Assembly (NCBI RefSeq): GCF_000332295.1
Contig: NZ_KB235931.1
Location: 186,001-250,000 of the forward strand
Reading direction: 5' to 3'
DNA from: Fortiea contorta PCC 7126
GTDB taxonomy: Bacteria; Cyanobacteriota; Cyanobacteriia; Cyanobacteriales; Nostocaceae
Length of the DNA stretch: 64,000 nt
Of this stretch, positions 28,762 to 35,953 are shown in pieces. A program made the translations under genes and the position numbers. Positions within the stretch are counted from its first letter, which is position 1; every line of letters starts with the position of its first letter. The notes under the pieces are model-generated. The model had not been told where the DNA came from and searched no databases. It was given only the letters and a program-made list of their open reading frames with translations.

Positions 28762-29204
28762 TTCAAACATCTCTCTATGAAATTATTCTTAATAACCCTT
28801 CTAGCTTGTATTTCTAATACATCATGCTGGCAATTAAATTCAAAATTATCTGCAAAATCTGCAAACAAATCACATCGCCAGCATTCGACTTACAAACCTG
28901 TGCTGGAGCATTTCTCTTATTACAAATAAGTTGATTTCTTTCCCAGCAGAGTACAGTCCTTTTGTACTAGTTAGTGCAATGCCCGCTAATGGTAAATGCC
29001 TATATAAATTTTCAATGAGGCGTGGTAAATGCTCAGGAATCTAATAACTCATGATTCTCGATTATTAATTATTAACCGATCGCTCGAAACATATCTGTAT
29101 GACAGAGAACCAAAAATTGGTATAATTTAGGCACGATTTCAACAGTTGTCAAACAGAAAATTTTCGAGTAGTTGTCATTTGCCCTTGACAATTCTCCCCA
29201 ACTC
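28762..29204. other. Intergenic region upstream of nifV
   Basis: A 443-bp gap on the way from the DUF2949 gene to nifV. No ORF was supported. It contains a 6-bp dyad AGTACA-N7-TGTACT (28,950-28,968) resembling half-sites of the TTGAGTACAA element seen upstream of nifP and nifB, so nifV may have its own promoter in addition to read-through. Confidence 0.55.
28949..28968. promoter_or_regulatory. GAGTACA / TTGTACT dyad upstream of nifV
   Basis: GAGTACA at 28,949-28,955 and TGTACT at 28,963-28,968 form an inverted pair about 190 bp upstream of the nifV start. The half-sites match seven of the ten bases of the nif-associated TTGAGTACAA motif. The spacing GTA-N11-TAC excludes a standard NtcA site (GTA-N8-TAC). 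Confidence 0.4.
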
Positions 29205-29402
29205 CTAAATCTGCTGATCTAGCCAATCAAAAATTCGCTCGAGTTGCCGTAAGTCAACAAAACCATACTGCCATAAGAGCATTGGTAAAGGGCCGTTATC
29301 CAACTCACGATGTCGCAACGCTACAGAAATATCTGCTCGTGAAAGCTCTAGTTCATTATGCAAAAAATTAAGAAATTCTCTATCGCTGTCACGGACTACC
29401 AT
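29205..29402 (-). CDS. DUF2949-like small protein of the nif auxiliary operon
   Basis: A 65-residue protein (DREFLNFLHNELELSRADIS; MLLWQYGFVDLRQLERIFDW). The pattern corresponds to the DUF2949 family of cyanobacteria, for which no function is known. Its position between the serine acetyltransferase/Asr1405-like genes and nifV repeats the gene order I recall from Anabaena PCC 7120, so it is a regular member of this nif-linked set. Confidence 0.75.
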   Translation of the reverse strand: MVVRDSDREFLNFLHNELELSRADISVALRHRELDNGPLPMLLWQYGFVDLRQLERIFDWLDQQI

Positions 29403-29487
29403 AGTTGGTGTTTGTTATTTCTCATTATTATTTCCACGTCTTCTGTTGTCTACTACAACAGTGCGAAAAATCATTTGATGTCTTTCC

Positions 29488-29727
29488 TTAGTCCTTAACC
29501 CCCCAGCAGCGTTCTAGCCAATCTACCAATTCATGACGAGAAGCGAGAAATTGCATAACTGTGCTGCGAATCAGTACTGCTTCTAGTAAATTGTTTACTT
29601 GTACTCGCAAAGATCCATCAGCCTGACAGGAACAGTTAATCATTAATTCTTGTAAACGGTGGTAAATTTGCCAGCGATCGCTCAAAGGTATGTGCAAAAC
29701 TTGATCGTTGAAAGAGTCATTTGTCAT
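29488..29727 (-). CDS. Asr1405/Asl0597-like small protein
   Basis: A 79-residue protein ([52 protein letters not shown]) corresponding to the small conserved family next to nifP/cysE in heterocystous cyanobacteria. Function unknown. Its ATG overlaps the 3' end of the acetyltransferase gene by 11 bp, indicating cotranscription. Confidence 0.75.
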   Translation of the reverse strand: MTNDSFNDQVLHIPLSDRWQIYHRLQELMINCSCQADGSLRVQVNNLLEAVLIRSTVMQFLASRHELVDWLERCWGVKD

Positions 29728-30460
29728 TTGTCACTTGTCCTTTGTCATTTGTCATTTGTGGAAAACGAATGACTCTTAACTCTTGTATTTGTTGTTCGAG
29801 TTGCTCAATGCGCGAGAGTAAAGAGCGAATCACTGTCGCTTCGACATCGGGGAGTTTGTCATGCGCTAAAGGCGAAAGGCGATCGCTCTGTTGGCGAGAA
29901 ATAATTCGACCGGGAATTCCTACCACCGTAGAATCTGTGGGGACATCCCGTAACACAACCGAGCCAGCACCAATACGGACGCGATCGCCAATTTGAATAT
30001 TTCCTAAAACTTTCGCCCCCGCTCCCACCACAACATTTTTACCTACAGTGGGATGACGCTTACCGCTTTCTTTTCCTGTACCGCCAAGGGTAACGCCCTG
30101 ATAAATTAGCGTATAGTCCCCAACTATAGCAGTTTCCCCAATCACAACACCCATGCCGTGGTCAATAAATACTGACTTTCCAATTTTTGCTCCTGGGTGA
30201 ATTTCAATTCCTGTGAAAAATCTTCCCCAGTGAGAAATTAAGCGTGGAATAAACATCACTCCCCGACAATGTAACCAATGAGCCAGACGATGCAAACAAA
30301 TAGCGTGCAATCCTGGATAGCAAAAGATAACTTCTAACCAATTACGCGCTGCGGGATCGCGTTCAAAAATAATCCGAAAATCACTCAATAATGGTTCCAA
30401 AAAACCACCAGTGGTATTTGCAGATTGAGAATTACTGACACTATCTAAAGACTGTTGCAT
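29717..30460 (-). CDS. nifP: Serine O-acetyltransferase (NifP/CysE)
   Basis: This enzyme makes O-acetylserine for cysteine synthesis and, when nif-linked (NifP), boosts cysteine supply for Fe-S cluster assembly. The 247-residue protein has an N-terminal helical domain ([20 protein letters not shown], ~35-54) and a left-handed beta-helix of hexapeptide repeats ([60 protein letters not shown]). The catalytic His is in [12 protein letters not shown]. It heads the minus-strand unit nifP-Asr1405-DUF2949-nifV-nifZ-nifT and has three copies of the TTGAGTACAA core upstream. Confidence 0.92.
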   Translation of the reverse strand: MQQSLDSVSNSQSANTTGGFLEPLLSDFRIIFERDPAARNWLEVIFCYPGLHAICLHRLAHWLHCRGVMFIPRLISHWGRFFTGIEIHPGAKIGKSVFIDHGMGVVIGETAIVGDYTLIYQGVTLGGTGKESGKRHPTVGKNVVVGAGAKVLGNIQIGDRVRIGAGSVVLRDVPTDSTVVGIPGRIISRQQSDRLSPLAHDKLPDVEATVIRSLLSRIEQLEQQIQELRVIRFPQMTNDKGQVTNDK

Positions 30461-31286
30461 CGCTACTGTCTGGTTAAAAGAGCCGTGTGTTATTTTTATG
30501 CTTATATCAGGTAGCGCTACAGCAGGCAGTGAATTTCATGCCGATTGGATTTATTAAATTGATTAAACTTGTACTCAAACCCGCCAACGCAGATTTAAAC
30601 TTAATTTAAAATTTATCTTGGGGTATGGGTGCTAGCTTTTTATTGTGGGGGTGCTAGTATTTTTGGGGTAAGAGATAAAGCATTCTTGTACTCACCATCA
30701 AACCCTGAATCTGTGAAGTTTTATAGCTATTTATTGCAGATATTTAGAGATATATTAACTTGTACTCAACTGTTAATAGAATCCGGTAAATGGCGCGACA
30801 GGTCGAATATCTGTATATGGAATTACTTTTCTTATATTACGATTTTGCTAGGTTAAAAACCATTATTCTTTATTTTGTTTTAGTATTTGCTGTCTGTCAT
30901 TTTATATACTTTTTTTAGAATTTTAAGTTGAAAAGATAGCCCTCGTCAACAGGCGATCGCTTTAATCGCCATAATAAACTCAGACATTGATTGTATAGGA
31001 CTTATCTTTAATTCTTGAAATACCCTTAGTAGGGTGGGCACTGCTCACCATATCATGGCTCTGTGTGGCATAGCCTTACCTACGTAATTAAATTATGTGC
31101 CAGTTGTGTCAGCCTTATATATAATGAAGTTCCAAGACTCATTAATTAAGACGTAGGGTGTGTTGTCGCGTAGCGCAACGCACCAAAGCCGAGAATACGT
31201 GCGTTATACCATTTCACTTTAATAATGATACAAACATGTTGGTAGGGGCACGGCAGTGCCGTGCCCCTACGAGAAATCTATCTGTA
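30461..31286. other. 826-bp intergenic region upstream of nifP
   Basis: The nifP-proximal part (30,461-30,860) contains three TTGTACTCA motifs. The distal part (31,000-31,286) consists of dispersed repeats, including a nested MITE-like element. No protein-coding gene is supported; short open frames here lack ribosome sites and homology. Confidence 0.6.
30569..30769 (-). promoter_or_regulatory. Three TTGAGTACAA motifs upstream of nifP (candidate nif activator sites)
   Basis: TTGTACTCA occurs at 30,569-30,577, 30,686-30,694 and 30,760-30,768. Read on the nifP coding strand it is TGAGTACAA; the outer copies extend to TTGAGTACAA. From distal to proximal the spacings are 74 and 117 bp; the nearest copy is about 109 bp from the nifP start. 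The same motif, orientation and similar spacing recur before nifB and nowhere else in the window. CnfR, the nif activator of cyanobacteria that controls nifB and nifP, is a candidate binder, but I cannot confirm its site from memory. Confidence 0.6.
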
Positions 31287-31341
31287 TCAACTTTTTCGTG
31301 AAATGGTATTACACTTCGTGATAACGCACCCTACACATACA
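31152..31341. repeat. Nested MITE-like repeats
   Basis: The outer repeat has ends GTAGGGTG (31,153) and CACCCTAC (~31,327-31,334), a common Nostoc dispersed sequence with GCGTAGCGCAACGCACC. Inside lies a second element, 31,206-31,309, with perfect 12-bp ends ATACCATTTCAC/GTGAAATGGTAT. That one encloses a perfect 14+1+14 palindrome (31,242-31,270, arm GTAGGGGCACGGCA). The arrangement reads as one element inserted into another. Confidence 0.7.
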
Positions 31342-31637
31342 TAGATTTTTTCAATAATCAAATCGGATTCCTGTATAATGAAGTTCCAAGACTCATTAAT
31401 CAAGTTCTGAGCCTCATTAACAAAGTCCAAACACTCATTAATCAAGTTCTGAGCCTCATTAATGAAGTCCAAACACTCATTAATCAAGTTCTGAGCCTCA
31501 TTAATGAAGTCCAAATACTCATTAATCAAGTTCTGAGCCTCATTAATGAAGTCCAAATACTCATTAATCAAGTTCTGAGCCTCATTAATGAAGTCCAAAC
31601 ACTCATTAATCAAGTTTTTAGCCTCATTAATGAGCAT
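31287..31637 (-). CDS. Possible heptad-repeat protein encoded by a 42-bp tandem array
   Basis: The minus-strand frame from ATG 31,637 encodes about six 14-residue repeats of the type LINEYLDFINEAQN. DNA repeats occur at an exact 42-bp period (CAAGTTCTGAG or variant at 31,401, 31,443, 31,485, 31,527, 31,569 and 31,611), each made of two similar 21-bp halves. The ATG is 8 bp after the stop of the upstream 158-residue gene, so coupled translation is possible and the peptide would form an amphipathic coiled coil. Against a real gene: the C-terminus runs into the MITE-like repeat. It may simply be a non-coding long tandem repeat. Confidence 0.35.
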   Translation of the reverse strand: MLINEAKNLINECLDFINEAQNLINEYLDFINEAQNLINEYLDFINEAQNLINECLDFINEAQNLINECLDFVNEAQNLINESWNFIIQESDLIIEKIYVCVGCVITKCNTISRKS

Positions 31638-31644
31638 TTATTAA

Positions 31645-32121
31645 TCACACACCAGATGCAGCTTTAGTCGGTCTACCTTTAATAGCTTTAAAGCGTTCGC
31701 CTAATTGTTCAGCCACAGTTTTTAAACCTGGAGTCTTTTTCGCCGCTGTTTTCACATAATCATACACAGTCAAGCTGCTAGCCATAGCTTCACTACCAAC
31801 AGCTAGTAGAGTATCATCTACTTGTTCAGTAATTTGACGCATCGAGATTAAAACTTCAGTGAGTGCGGTTGCTAACTGATAATCCCGCACAAGTTCCTCA
31901 ACATCAAAACTGGCTGGGAGAATATCGCCGTTCGATTGCGCTGCAGTGACGCTATTGTTTACAAAAGCGAGGCTTTTATCGCCCATCTTCAGTAACTTAC
32001 GTCGTTCTTGATTGCTGAGAGTGATTAAAAAAGGCAGCTTTTTTTGCACAATCTGTAACGCAGTTTTAATTTCCTGAATATCTTGTGCTGAAAGAGAACC
32101 TCTGATGTTTTGGTATGCCAT
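31645..32121 (-). CDS. Conserved hypothetical protein (158 aa, helical)
   Basis: I do not recognise a function. The protein is mainly helical (SAQDIQEIKTALQIVQKKLP; LVRDYQLATALTEVLISMRQ; SLTVYDYVKTAAKKTPGLKT) and ends with a basic tail (FKAIKGRPTKAASGV). Its composition and regular codon use suggest a real gene. It has no signal peptide or membrane segment. The tandem-repeat ORF follows 8 bp downstream. Confidence 0.65.
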   Translation of the reverse strand: MAYQNIRGSLSAQDIQEIKTALQIVQKKLPFLITLSNQERRKLLKMGDKSLAFVNNSVTAAQSNGDILPASFDVEELVRDYQLATALTEVLISMRQITEQVDDTLLAVGSEAMASSLTVYDYVKTAAKKTPGLKTVAEQLGERFKAIKGRPTKAASGV

Positions 32122-32323
32122 CGTATTATTACTAGGGTAATTTTAAAATTTAAGTAGCAATACTTGCTAAGTATAAAGTACCCAAAAAAGGATGCGATCG
32201 CACATCTGAGACTAACTTGCAATGATAAAATACTTGCAGCGCGAATCTTAGGAATTTATTCTTATTCATAAACATCTCGTCGATGAGCAATAGTACTGAC
32301 AATTACGTCATTCGTTTCATCAT

Positions 32324-32548
32324 TCATGCCACTTTGAATGCATTTCCTAATGTTTTTGGCTCTGGTAGAGGTTGTCCATCTGCTAAAGATGACTCAATCA
32401 ACATTTCTAAAACCTCCTGAGCATTTTTCAGAGCTTCCTCATAAGTCTCTCCATGAGTACAAGGCTGCATTATATTAGTAAACTCAGGCAGCAAAACTAC
32501 ATAACATTTGTCTTCTTCTGACCATTGAATCACAATTGTATATTTCAT
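32324..32548 (-). CDS. hicB: HicB-family antitoxin
   Basis: A 74-residue HicB-like protein: YTIVIQWSEEDKCYVVLLPE and CTHGETYEEALKNAQEVLEM form the partially degraded RNase-H-like fold typical of the antitoxin. The gene overlaps the upstream hicA remnant by 4 bp (ATGA), the normal hicA-hicB order. Because hicA is truncated here, this antitoxin is probably an orphan. Confidence 0.83.
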   Translation of the reverse strand: MKYTIVIQWSEEDKCYVVLLPEFTNIMQPCTHGETYEEALKNAQEVLEMLIESSLADGQPLPEPKTLGNAFKVA

Positions 32549-32739
32549 TCTCCTGTCTCCTCATCTCCTGGCTTTTGATTTAGTTCTTCAAGTGCTTTAT
32601 TAACTTGCTTTTCTAAATAAGGTTTAGCATCACTACTATCTTTACCAGCAATAATTATCGCTTTAGATAATAGGGGATGTGTCCATTTACTGTGGCTACC
32701 CTTTGCCGGTTTATAACTAAAGCCTGCTTGCAGTAATTC
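32545..32739 (-). pseudogene. hicA: hicA toxin remnant, N-terminus missing
   Basis: On the minus strand the frame encodes ELLQAGFSYKPAKGSHSKWT and HPLLSKAIIIAGKD, the double-stranded-RNA-binding-like HicA fold with the catalytic-site motif GSH. It starts abruptly at 32,739, where the neighbouring WD40 fragment begins, and an in-frame stop lies just upstream. About 10-15 N-terminal residues and the start codon are lost. The stop overlaps hicB by 4 bp. Confidence 0.75.
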
Positions 32740-32740
32740 G

Positions 32741-33088
32741 TGGGTTTATTCCGTCGCCATCAGCCCAGACGGCAAAACCCTTGCTAGTGGTAGTAATGAT
32801 CAAACCATCAAACTATGGAATCTGGCAACCGGAGAGCAAATCCGCACCCTCAAAGGGCATTCTAGCTCGGTTCTTTCCGTCGCCATCAGCCCAGATGGCA
32901 AAACCCTTGCCAGTGGTAGTGCTGACTACACCATCAAACTATTGAATCTCGAAACGGGAGAGCAAATCCGCACCTTCACAGGGCATTCTGACTGGGTTAA
33001 TTCCGTCGCCATCAGCCCAGATGGCAAAACCCTTGTCAGTGGTGGTGGTAATGGTGACAAAACCATCAAAATTTGGCGGCTAAAGTAG
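32741..33088 (+). pseudogene. C-terminal WD40-repeat fragment
   Basis: An open frame without a start codon encodes nearly three WD40 blades: SVAISPDGKTLASGSNDQTI, KLWNLATGEQIRTLKGHSSS, then two further SVAISPDGKTL repeats, ending GDKTIKIWRLK and a stop. It abuts the broken end of hicA on the opposite strand, so a recombination event joined the C-terminus of a large WD40 gene to this locus. The near-identical blades suggest the parent gene had high repeat identity, favouring such recombination. Confidence 0.8.
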
Positions 33089-33166
33089 CGAGTGCTGAGT
33101 TAGCAGTTTTGAATACTATTGCAGATTAATCAAGATTATCTGGATCTATGTCATCTCAGTTCTATG

Positions 33167-33197
33167 ATAGAAACAAGCCACTCTATGGTTTAACATA
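33167..33197 (+). repeat. 31-bp direct repeat, left copy
   Basis: The sequence beginning ATAGAAACAAGCCACTC and ending GTTTAACATA recurs at 34,488-34,518 with one difference (G to A). The pair encloses the Uma2 gene and the Phd/VapC pair. The left copy ends on the first base of the Uma2 start codon. Confidence 0.8.
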
Positions 33198-33790
33198 TGT
33201 CTTCTCCTGTCCTGGAAAAACCTTCGACCTCTGAGACTTCCTACGTTCTTCTATACAATGTCAATTGGGAACAGTTAGAACAGCTTGATGTCGCCCTTGC
33301 AGGAACAAGCGCACAACTAACTTATTTAGATGGGATTCTCGAAATTATGTCCCCACTTTCTGACGACCATGAGGATCATAAAAAAACTCTGGCGATGTTG
33401 CTGGAAGTCTATATGCGAGCAAAGAATATCCGCTTTTATGGTCGGGGAAGTGCAACTATAGGTAACAAGGAAGACAAAACGCGATGCGAACCCGATGAGT
33501 CTTATAATTTAGGCACAAAAAAATCTATTCCTGATTTAATTTTGGAAATAACTGTCACGAGTGGCGGAATTAATAAGCTAGAAATTTATCGGCGGTTGCG
33601 AGTACCTGAAGTTTGGTTTTGGGAAGATGGTTTATTATCAGTTTATTATTTGCAAGGTGATAGCTATATAAAAGTCTCTAAAAGTACTTTATTGCCTGAT
33701 TTAAATTTGGATATATTAGCAAAATATGCGCTAATGGCTGACCAATATGATGCTGTGACTGAATATAGTCAGATAATCGCTAAGGAATAG
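33197..33790 (+). CDS. Uma2-family putative endonuclease
   Basis: A 197-residue Uma2 (DUF820) protein: YVLLYNVNWEQLEQLDVALA (~16-35), LTYLDGILEIMSPLS, EPDESYNLGTKKSIPDLILE (nuclease-motif acidic residues) and LEIYRRLRVPEVWFWEDG. It lies within a segment bounded by 31-bp direct repeats together with a toxin-antitoxin pair, which suggests that it travels as part of that cassette. Confidence 0.87.
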   Translation: MSSPVLEKPSTSETSYVLLYNVNWEQLEQLDVALAGTSAQLTYLDGILEIMSPLSDDHEDHKKTLAMLLEVYMRAKNIRFYGRGSATIGNKEDKTRCEPDESYNLGTKKSIPDLILEITVTSGGINKLEIYRRLRVPEVWFWEDGLLSVYYLQGDSYIKVSKSTLLPDLNLDILAKYALMADQYDAVTEYSQIIAKE

Positions 33791-33861
33791 TAATTATATT
33801 TTAGAGACACCTGCACGATAGAATTGCCTATTGTAAAATAATTAATTAAATGGTGATAGTT

Positions 33862-34089
33862 ATGCAACACATTACGATTGACGCAGCATCACAACATTTA
33901 CACGAATTAATCGCAGCCGCAATTAATGGCGAAGAAATTATTATTACCAAAGATGAGCAGCCTTTGGTTAAACTGACTCCAGTGATTCCAGAAAAAAAAC
34001 GCTCTCCTTTATTTGGTAGTGCAAAAGATTTGATTACAATCTCAGATGACTTTGATGAGCCATTAGAAGAATTCCAGGATTATATGTAA
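33862..34089 (+). CDS. Phd/YefM-type antitoxin
   Basis: A 75-residue antitoxin starting MQHITIDAASQHLHELIAAA (ATG 33,862; ATG 33,850 would add four residues), with GEEIIITKDEQPLVKLTPV, the beta-strand region of the Phd/YefM DNA-binding fold. The acidic C-terminus (DDFDEPLEEFQDYM) should bind the toxin. It overlaps the PIN toxin gene by one base (TAATG). Confidence 0.88.
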   Translation: MQHITIDAASQHLHELIAAAINGEEIIITKDEQPLVKLTPVIPEKKRSPLFGSAKDLITISDDFDEPLEEFQDYM

Positions 34090-34475
34090 TGCAGGTGCTG
34101 TTAGATACTCATACTTTGATTTGGTTTTTCCAAGGACATAAAAGTTTTAGTGACAAGATGAGGATATTAGTAGAAGACGAAAATAACGAAAAGCTCATCA
34201 GCATTGTTAGCGTGTGGGAAATGTCAATCAAACAAAGCATTGGTAAGCTAAGTTTTAGTTTGCCAATTAAGACTTTTATTCAGCAACAAATAGCATTAAA
34301 CGATTTTAATTTACTCAATATCAATCTCGATTATATTGATGTAATTACTACCCTACCCTTACAACATCGTGACCCCTTTGATAGAATTTTAATTGCCCAA
34401 GCAATGGTAGAGAATATTCCAATTATTAGTGCAGATACAGCATTTGATGCTTATTCAATTACAAGACTTTGGTGA
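34089..34475 (+). CDS. PIN-domain ribonuclease toxin (VapC family)
   Basis: A 128-residue PIN protein: VLLDTHTLIWFFQGHKSFSD (catalytic Asp5), SIVSVWEMSIKQSIGKL (Glu), LPLQHRDPFDRILIAQAMVE (Asp) and IISADTAFDAY. It matches the VapC subgroup that pairs with Phd/YefM antitoxins. Translationally coupled with the upstream antitoxin. Confidence 0.9.
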   Translation: MQVLLDTHTLIWFFQGHKSFSDKMRILVEDENNEKLISIVSVWEMSIKQSIGKLSFSLPIKTFIQQQIALNDFNLLNINLDYIDVITTLPLQHRDPFDRILIAQAMVENIPIISADTAFDAYSITRLW

Positions 34476-34487
34476 TACTTAGAACAA

Positions 34488-34518
34488 ATAGAAACAAACC
34501 ACTCTATGGTTTAACATA
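34488..34518 (+). repeat. 31-bp direct repeat, right copy
   Basis: Matches 33,167-33,197 at 30 of 31 positions. It begins 13 bp after the VapC stop. The two copies delimit a segment with a 1,321-bp period. Confidence 0.8.
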
Positions 34519-34696
34519 CAACAGATTGCAAGTTGATGAGATACAGACTGTTGTAAGGGCGAACGGCCGTACTCCGAAACGGAGAAGCAAGCTACGCCCC
34601 TACCCGTGTACCTCATTTACATGAAAAATGCTGTATGTCTTCATTTTTGCCGGAGGTGCGAGGAAGCGAGCGCAAATTGGTACAAACTTAAGTTTA

Positions 34697-35017
34697 TTAT
34701 TCTTTCTCTACAATCCCAATCCTGTAGCCTAAAGCATCTAAAAACTCAATTAAAGCCAAAATTTCCTGGCCACCAGTCTCTACAAGCATTTTATCCAACT
34801 TTTCAAAATGCTGTTGTCCAACCTCTGAAAAATCACCTAATTGTTTTCTTGCTTCTAGAACTTCTTCTAGTGTCAATCGCAATAAATTTGCATCATATCC
34901 TTCTTCATCCAATTCCAACATGACGCTAATGTAACCAGCAGCACGTTCTGGGTTTTTTAAAGATTCAATTAAATATTCTCGATAATGTCTACTTCTTTGG
35001 GTTTTGACTTCGCTCAT
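34697..35017 (-). CDS. Addiction-module antitoxin, HigA-like
   Basis: A 106-residue protein from ATG 35,017 (SEVKTQRSRHYREYLIESLK; VMLELDEEGYDANLLRLTLE). An open frame begins at 35,047, but that part overlaps the toxin and is unlike the family. It resembles the DNA-binding antidote proteins that follow RelE/HigB-type toxins. The toxin's 3' end overlaps it by 29 bp, the toxin-first order of higBA. Confidence 0.72.
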   Translation of the reverse strand: MSEVKTQRSRHYREYLIESLKNPERAAGYISVMLELDEEGYDANLLRLTLEEVLEARKQLGDFSEVGQQHFEKLDKMLVETGGQEILALIEFLDALGYRIGIVEKE

Positions 35018-35333
35018 AATCTCTCCAATATTCCTTTGCTTTCCCAATATCTTCGTCTTGAGTGTTTTTTATACCACCACACAAAAGAAGTATAATTAAG
35101 TTTCCATCTTGTCCAAAATATACGCGATAACCTGGCCCGTATTGAATTCTTAGCTCAAAAACACCCTCACCAACTGATTTATAATCTCCTAAATTCCCGG
35201 ACTGTACTCTTGTAAGTCTTTTCTCTATTTTATCTATTGCCCTATTATCTCTCAAAGAATCAAGCCAGTTAGCAAAAGGTTCTTTTCCTTGTTCTGTTAT
35301 ATAGTTTTTAATTTCCCGTGGCTGCGCTTCCAT
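34989..35333 (-). CDS. RelE/HigB-type toxin
   Basis: A 114-residue protein from ATG 35,333 (EAQPREIKNYITEQGKEPFA), with NRAIDKIEKRLTRVQSGNLG, GVFELRIQYGPGYRVYFG and LLCGGIKNTQDEDIGKAKEY. This is the phage-derived Gp49-like/HigB pattern; such toxins cleave mRNA at the ribosome. The frame remains open 16 codons further upstream, where MIVKLSKWG resembles the start of a MazE antitoxin, probably a fused remnant rather than the true start. Confidence 0.85.
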   Translation of the reverse strand: MEAQPREIKNYITEQGKEPFANWLDSLRDNRAIDKIEKRLTRVQSGNLGDYKSVGEGVFELRIQYGPGYRVYFGQDGNLIILLLCGGIKNTQDEDIGKAKEYWRDYERSQNPKK

Positions 35334-35539
35334 ACCTGAGTTTGGTATATTGTGTCCCCATTTCGATAATTTTACGATCATACTTCGTCTGAGACACCGT
35401 AGCGAGACCGCAAATTGGCACGAATTTGCTCCATTGCAGTTGAACCATCAACTACTTTTTGCTGTCACGCACCAAACAGACATCGGTAATATAAATCATA
35501 GTACAATCACTGTAGCCAAAAATCTTCTCAAACCTCTGC

Positions 35540-35936
35540 GTGAAAACCGACAGCATATTTTATCGCTTATTTCAAGAATTTACCAGCATCTTCTTTGAAT
35601 TAATTGGCAACCCACCAGAAACCGCCAATACCTATCAATTTGCTTCCGTGGAAATTAAGCAAACAGCTTTAAATGAGTCGCCAGGAGATAGAAGTTATGT
35701 TTGGAATCAGTGAATTGAAGCAAACACGAGTTTATCAAGAAGCTAGAGAAGAAGGTAAACAAGAAGGGCTAGTAGAGGGTAAACAAGAAGGGCTAGTAGA
35801 GGGTTTACAAAAAGCAAAATTAGCAGCTATCCCTAAACTTTTATTACTGGGTTTAACTGTGGAACAGATAGCGCAGGCTCTGGATTTGGACATTGCACAA
35901 GTCCACCAACTAGCCCAGCAACAGCGATCGCTGTGA
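35540..35936 (+). pseudogene. DUF2887/Rpn-type gene with large internal deletion
   Basis: Starting at GTG 35,540 the frame encodes the family's N-terminus (KTDSIFYRLFQEFTSIFFEL, IGNPPETANTYQF, VEIKQTA), then jumps directly to the C-terminal part in another frame: MSRQEIEVMFGISELKQTRV, VEGKQEGLVEGLQKAKLA and LLGLTVEQIAQALDLDIAQV (to 35,936). About 200 residues of the middle are missing and the two parts are out of frame. The C-terminal piece also contains a short KQEGLVEG duplication. Compare the fragment at 25.4 kb. Confidence 0.8.
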
Positions 35937-35953
35937 TAAAATCCCCAAAGTGG

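Noticed and set aside
28949-28968. NtcA site upstream of nifV
   Set aside because: The spacing between GTA and TAC is 11, not 8.
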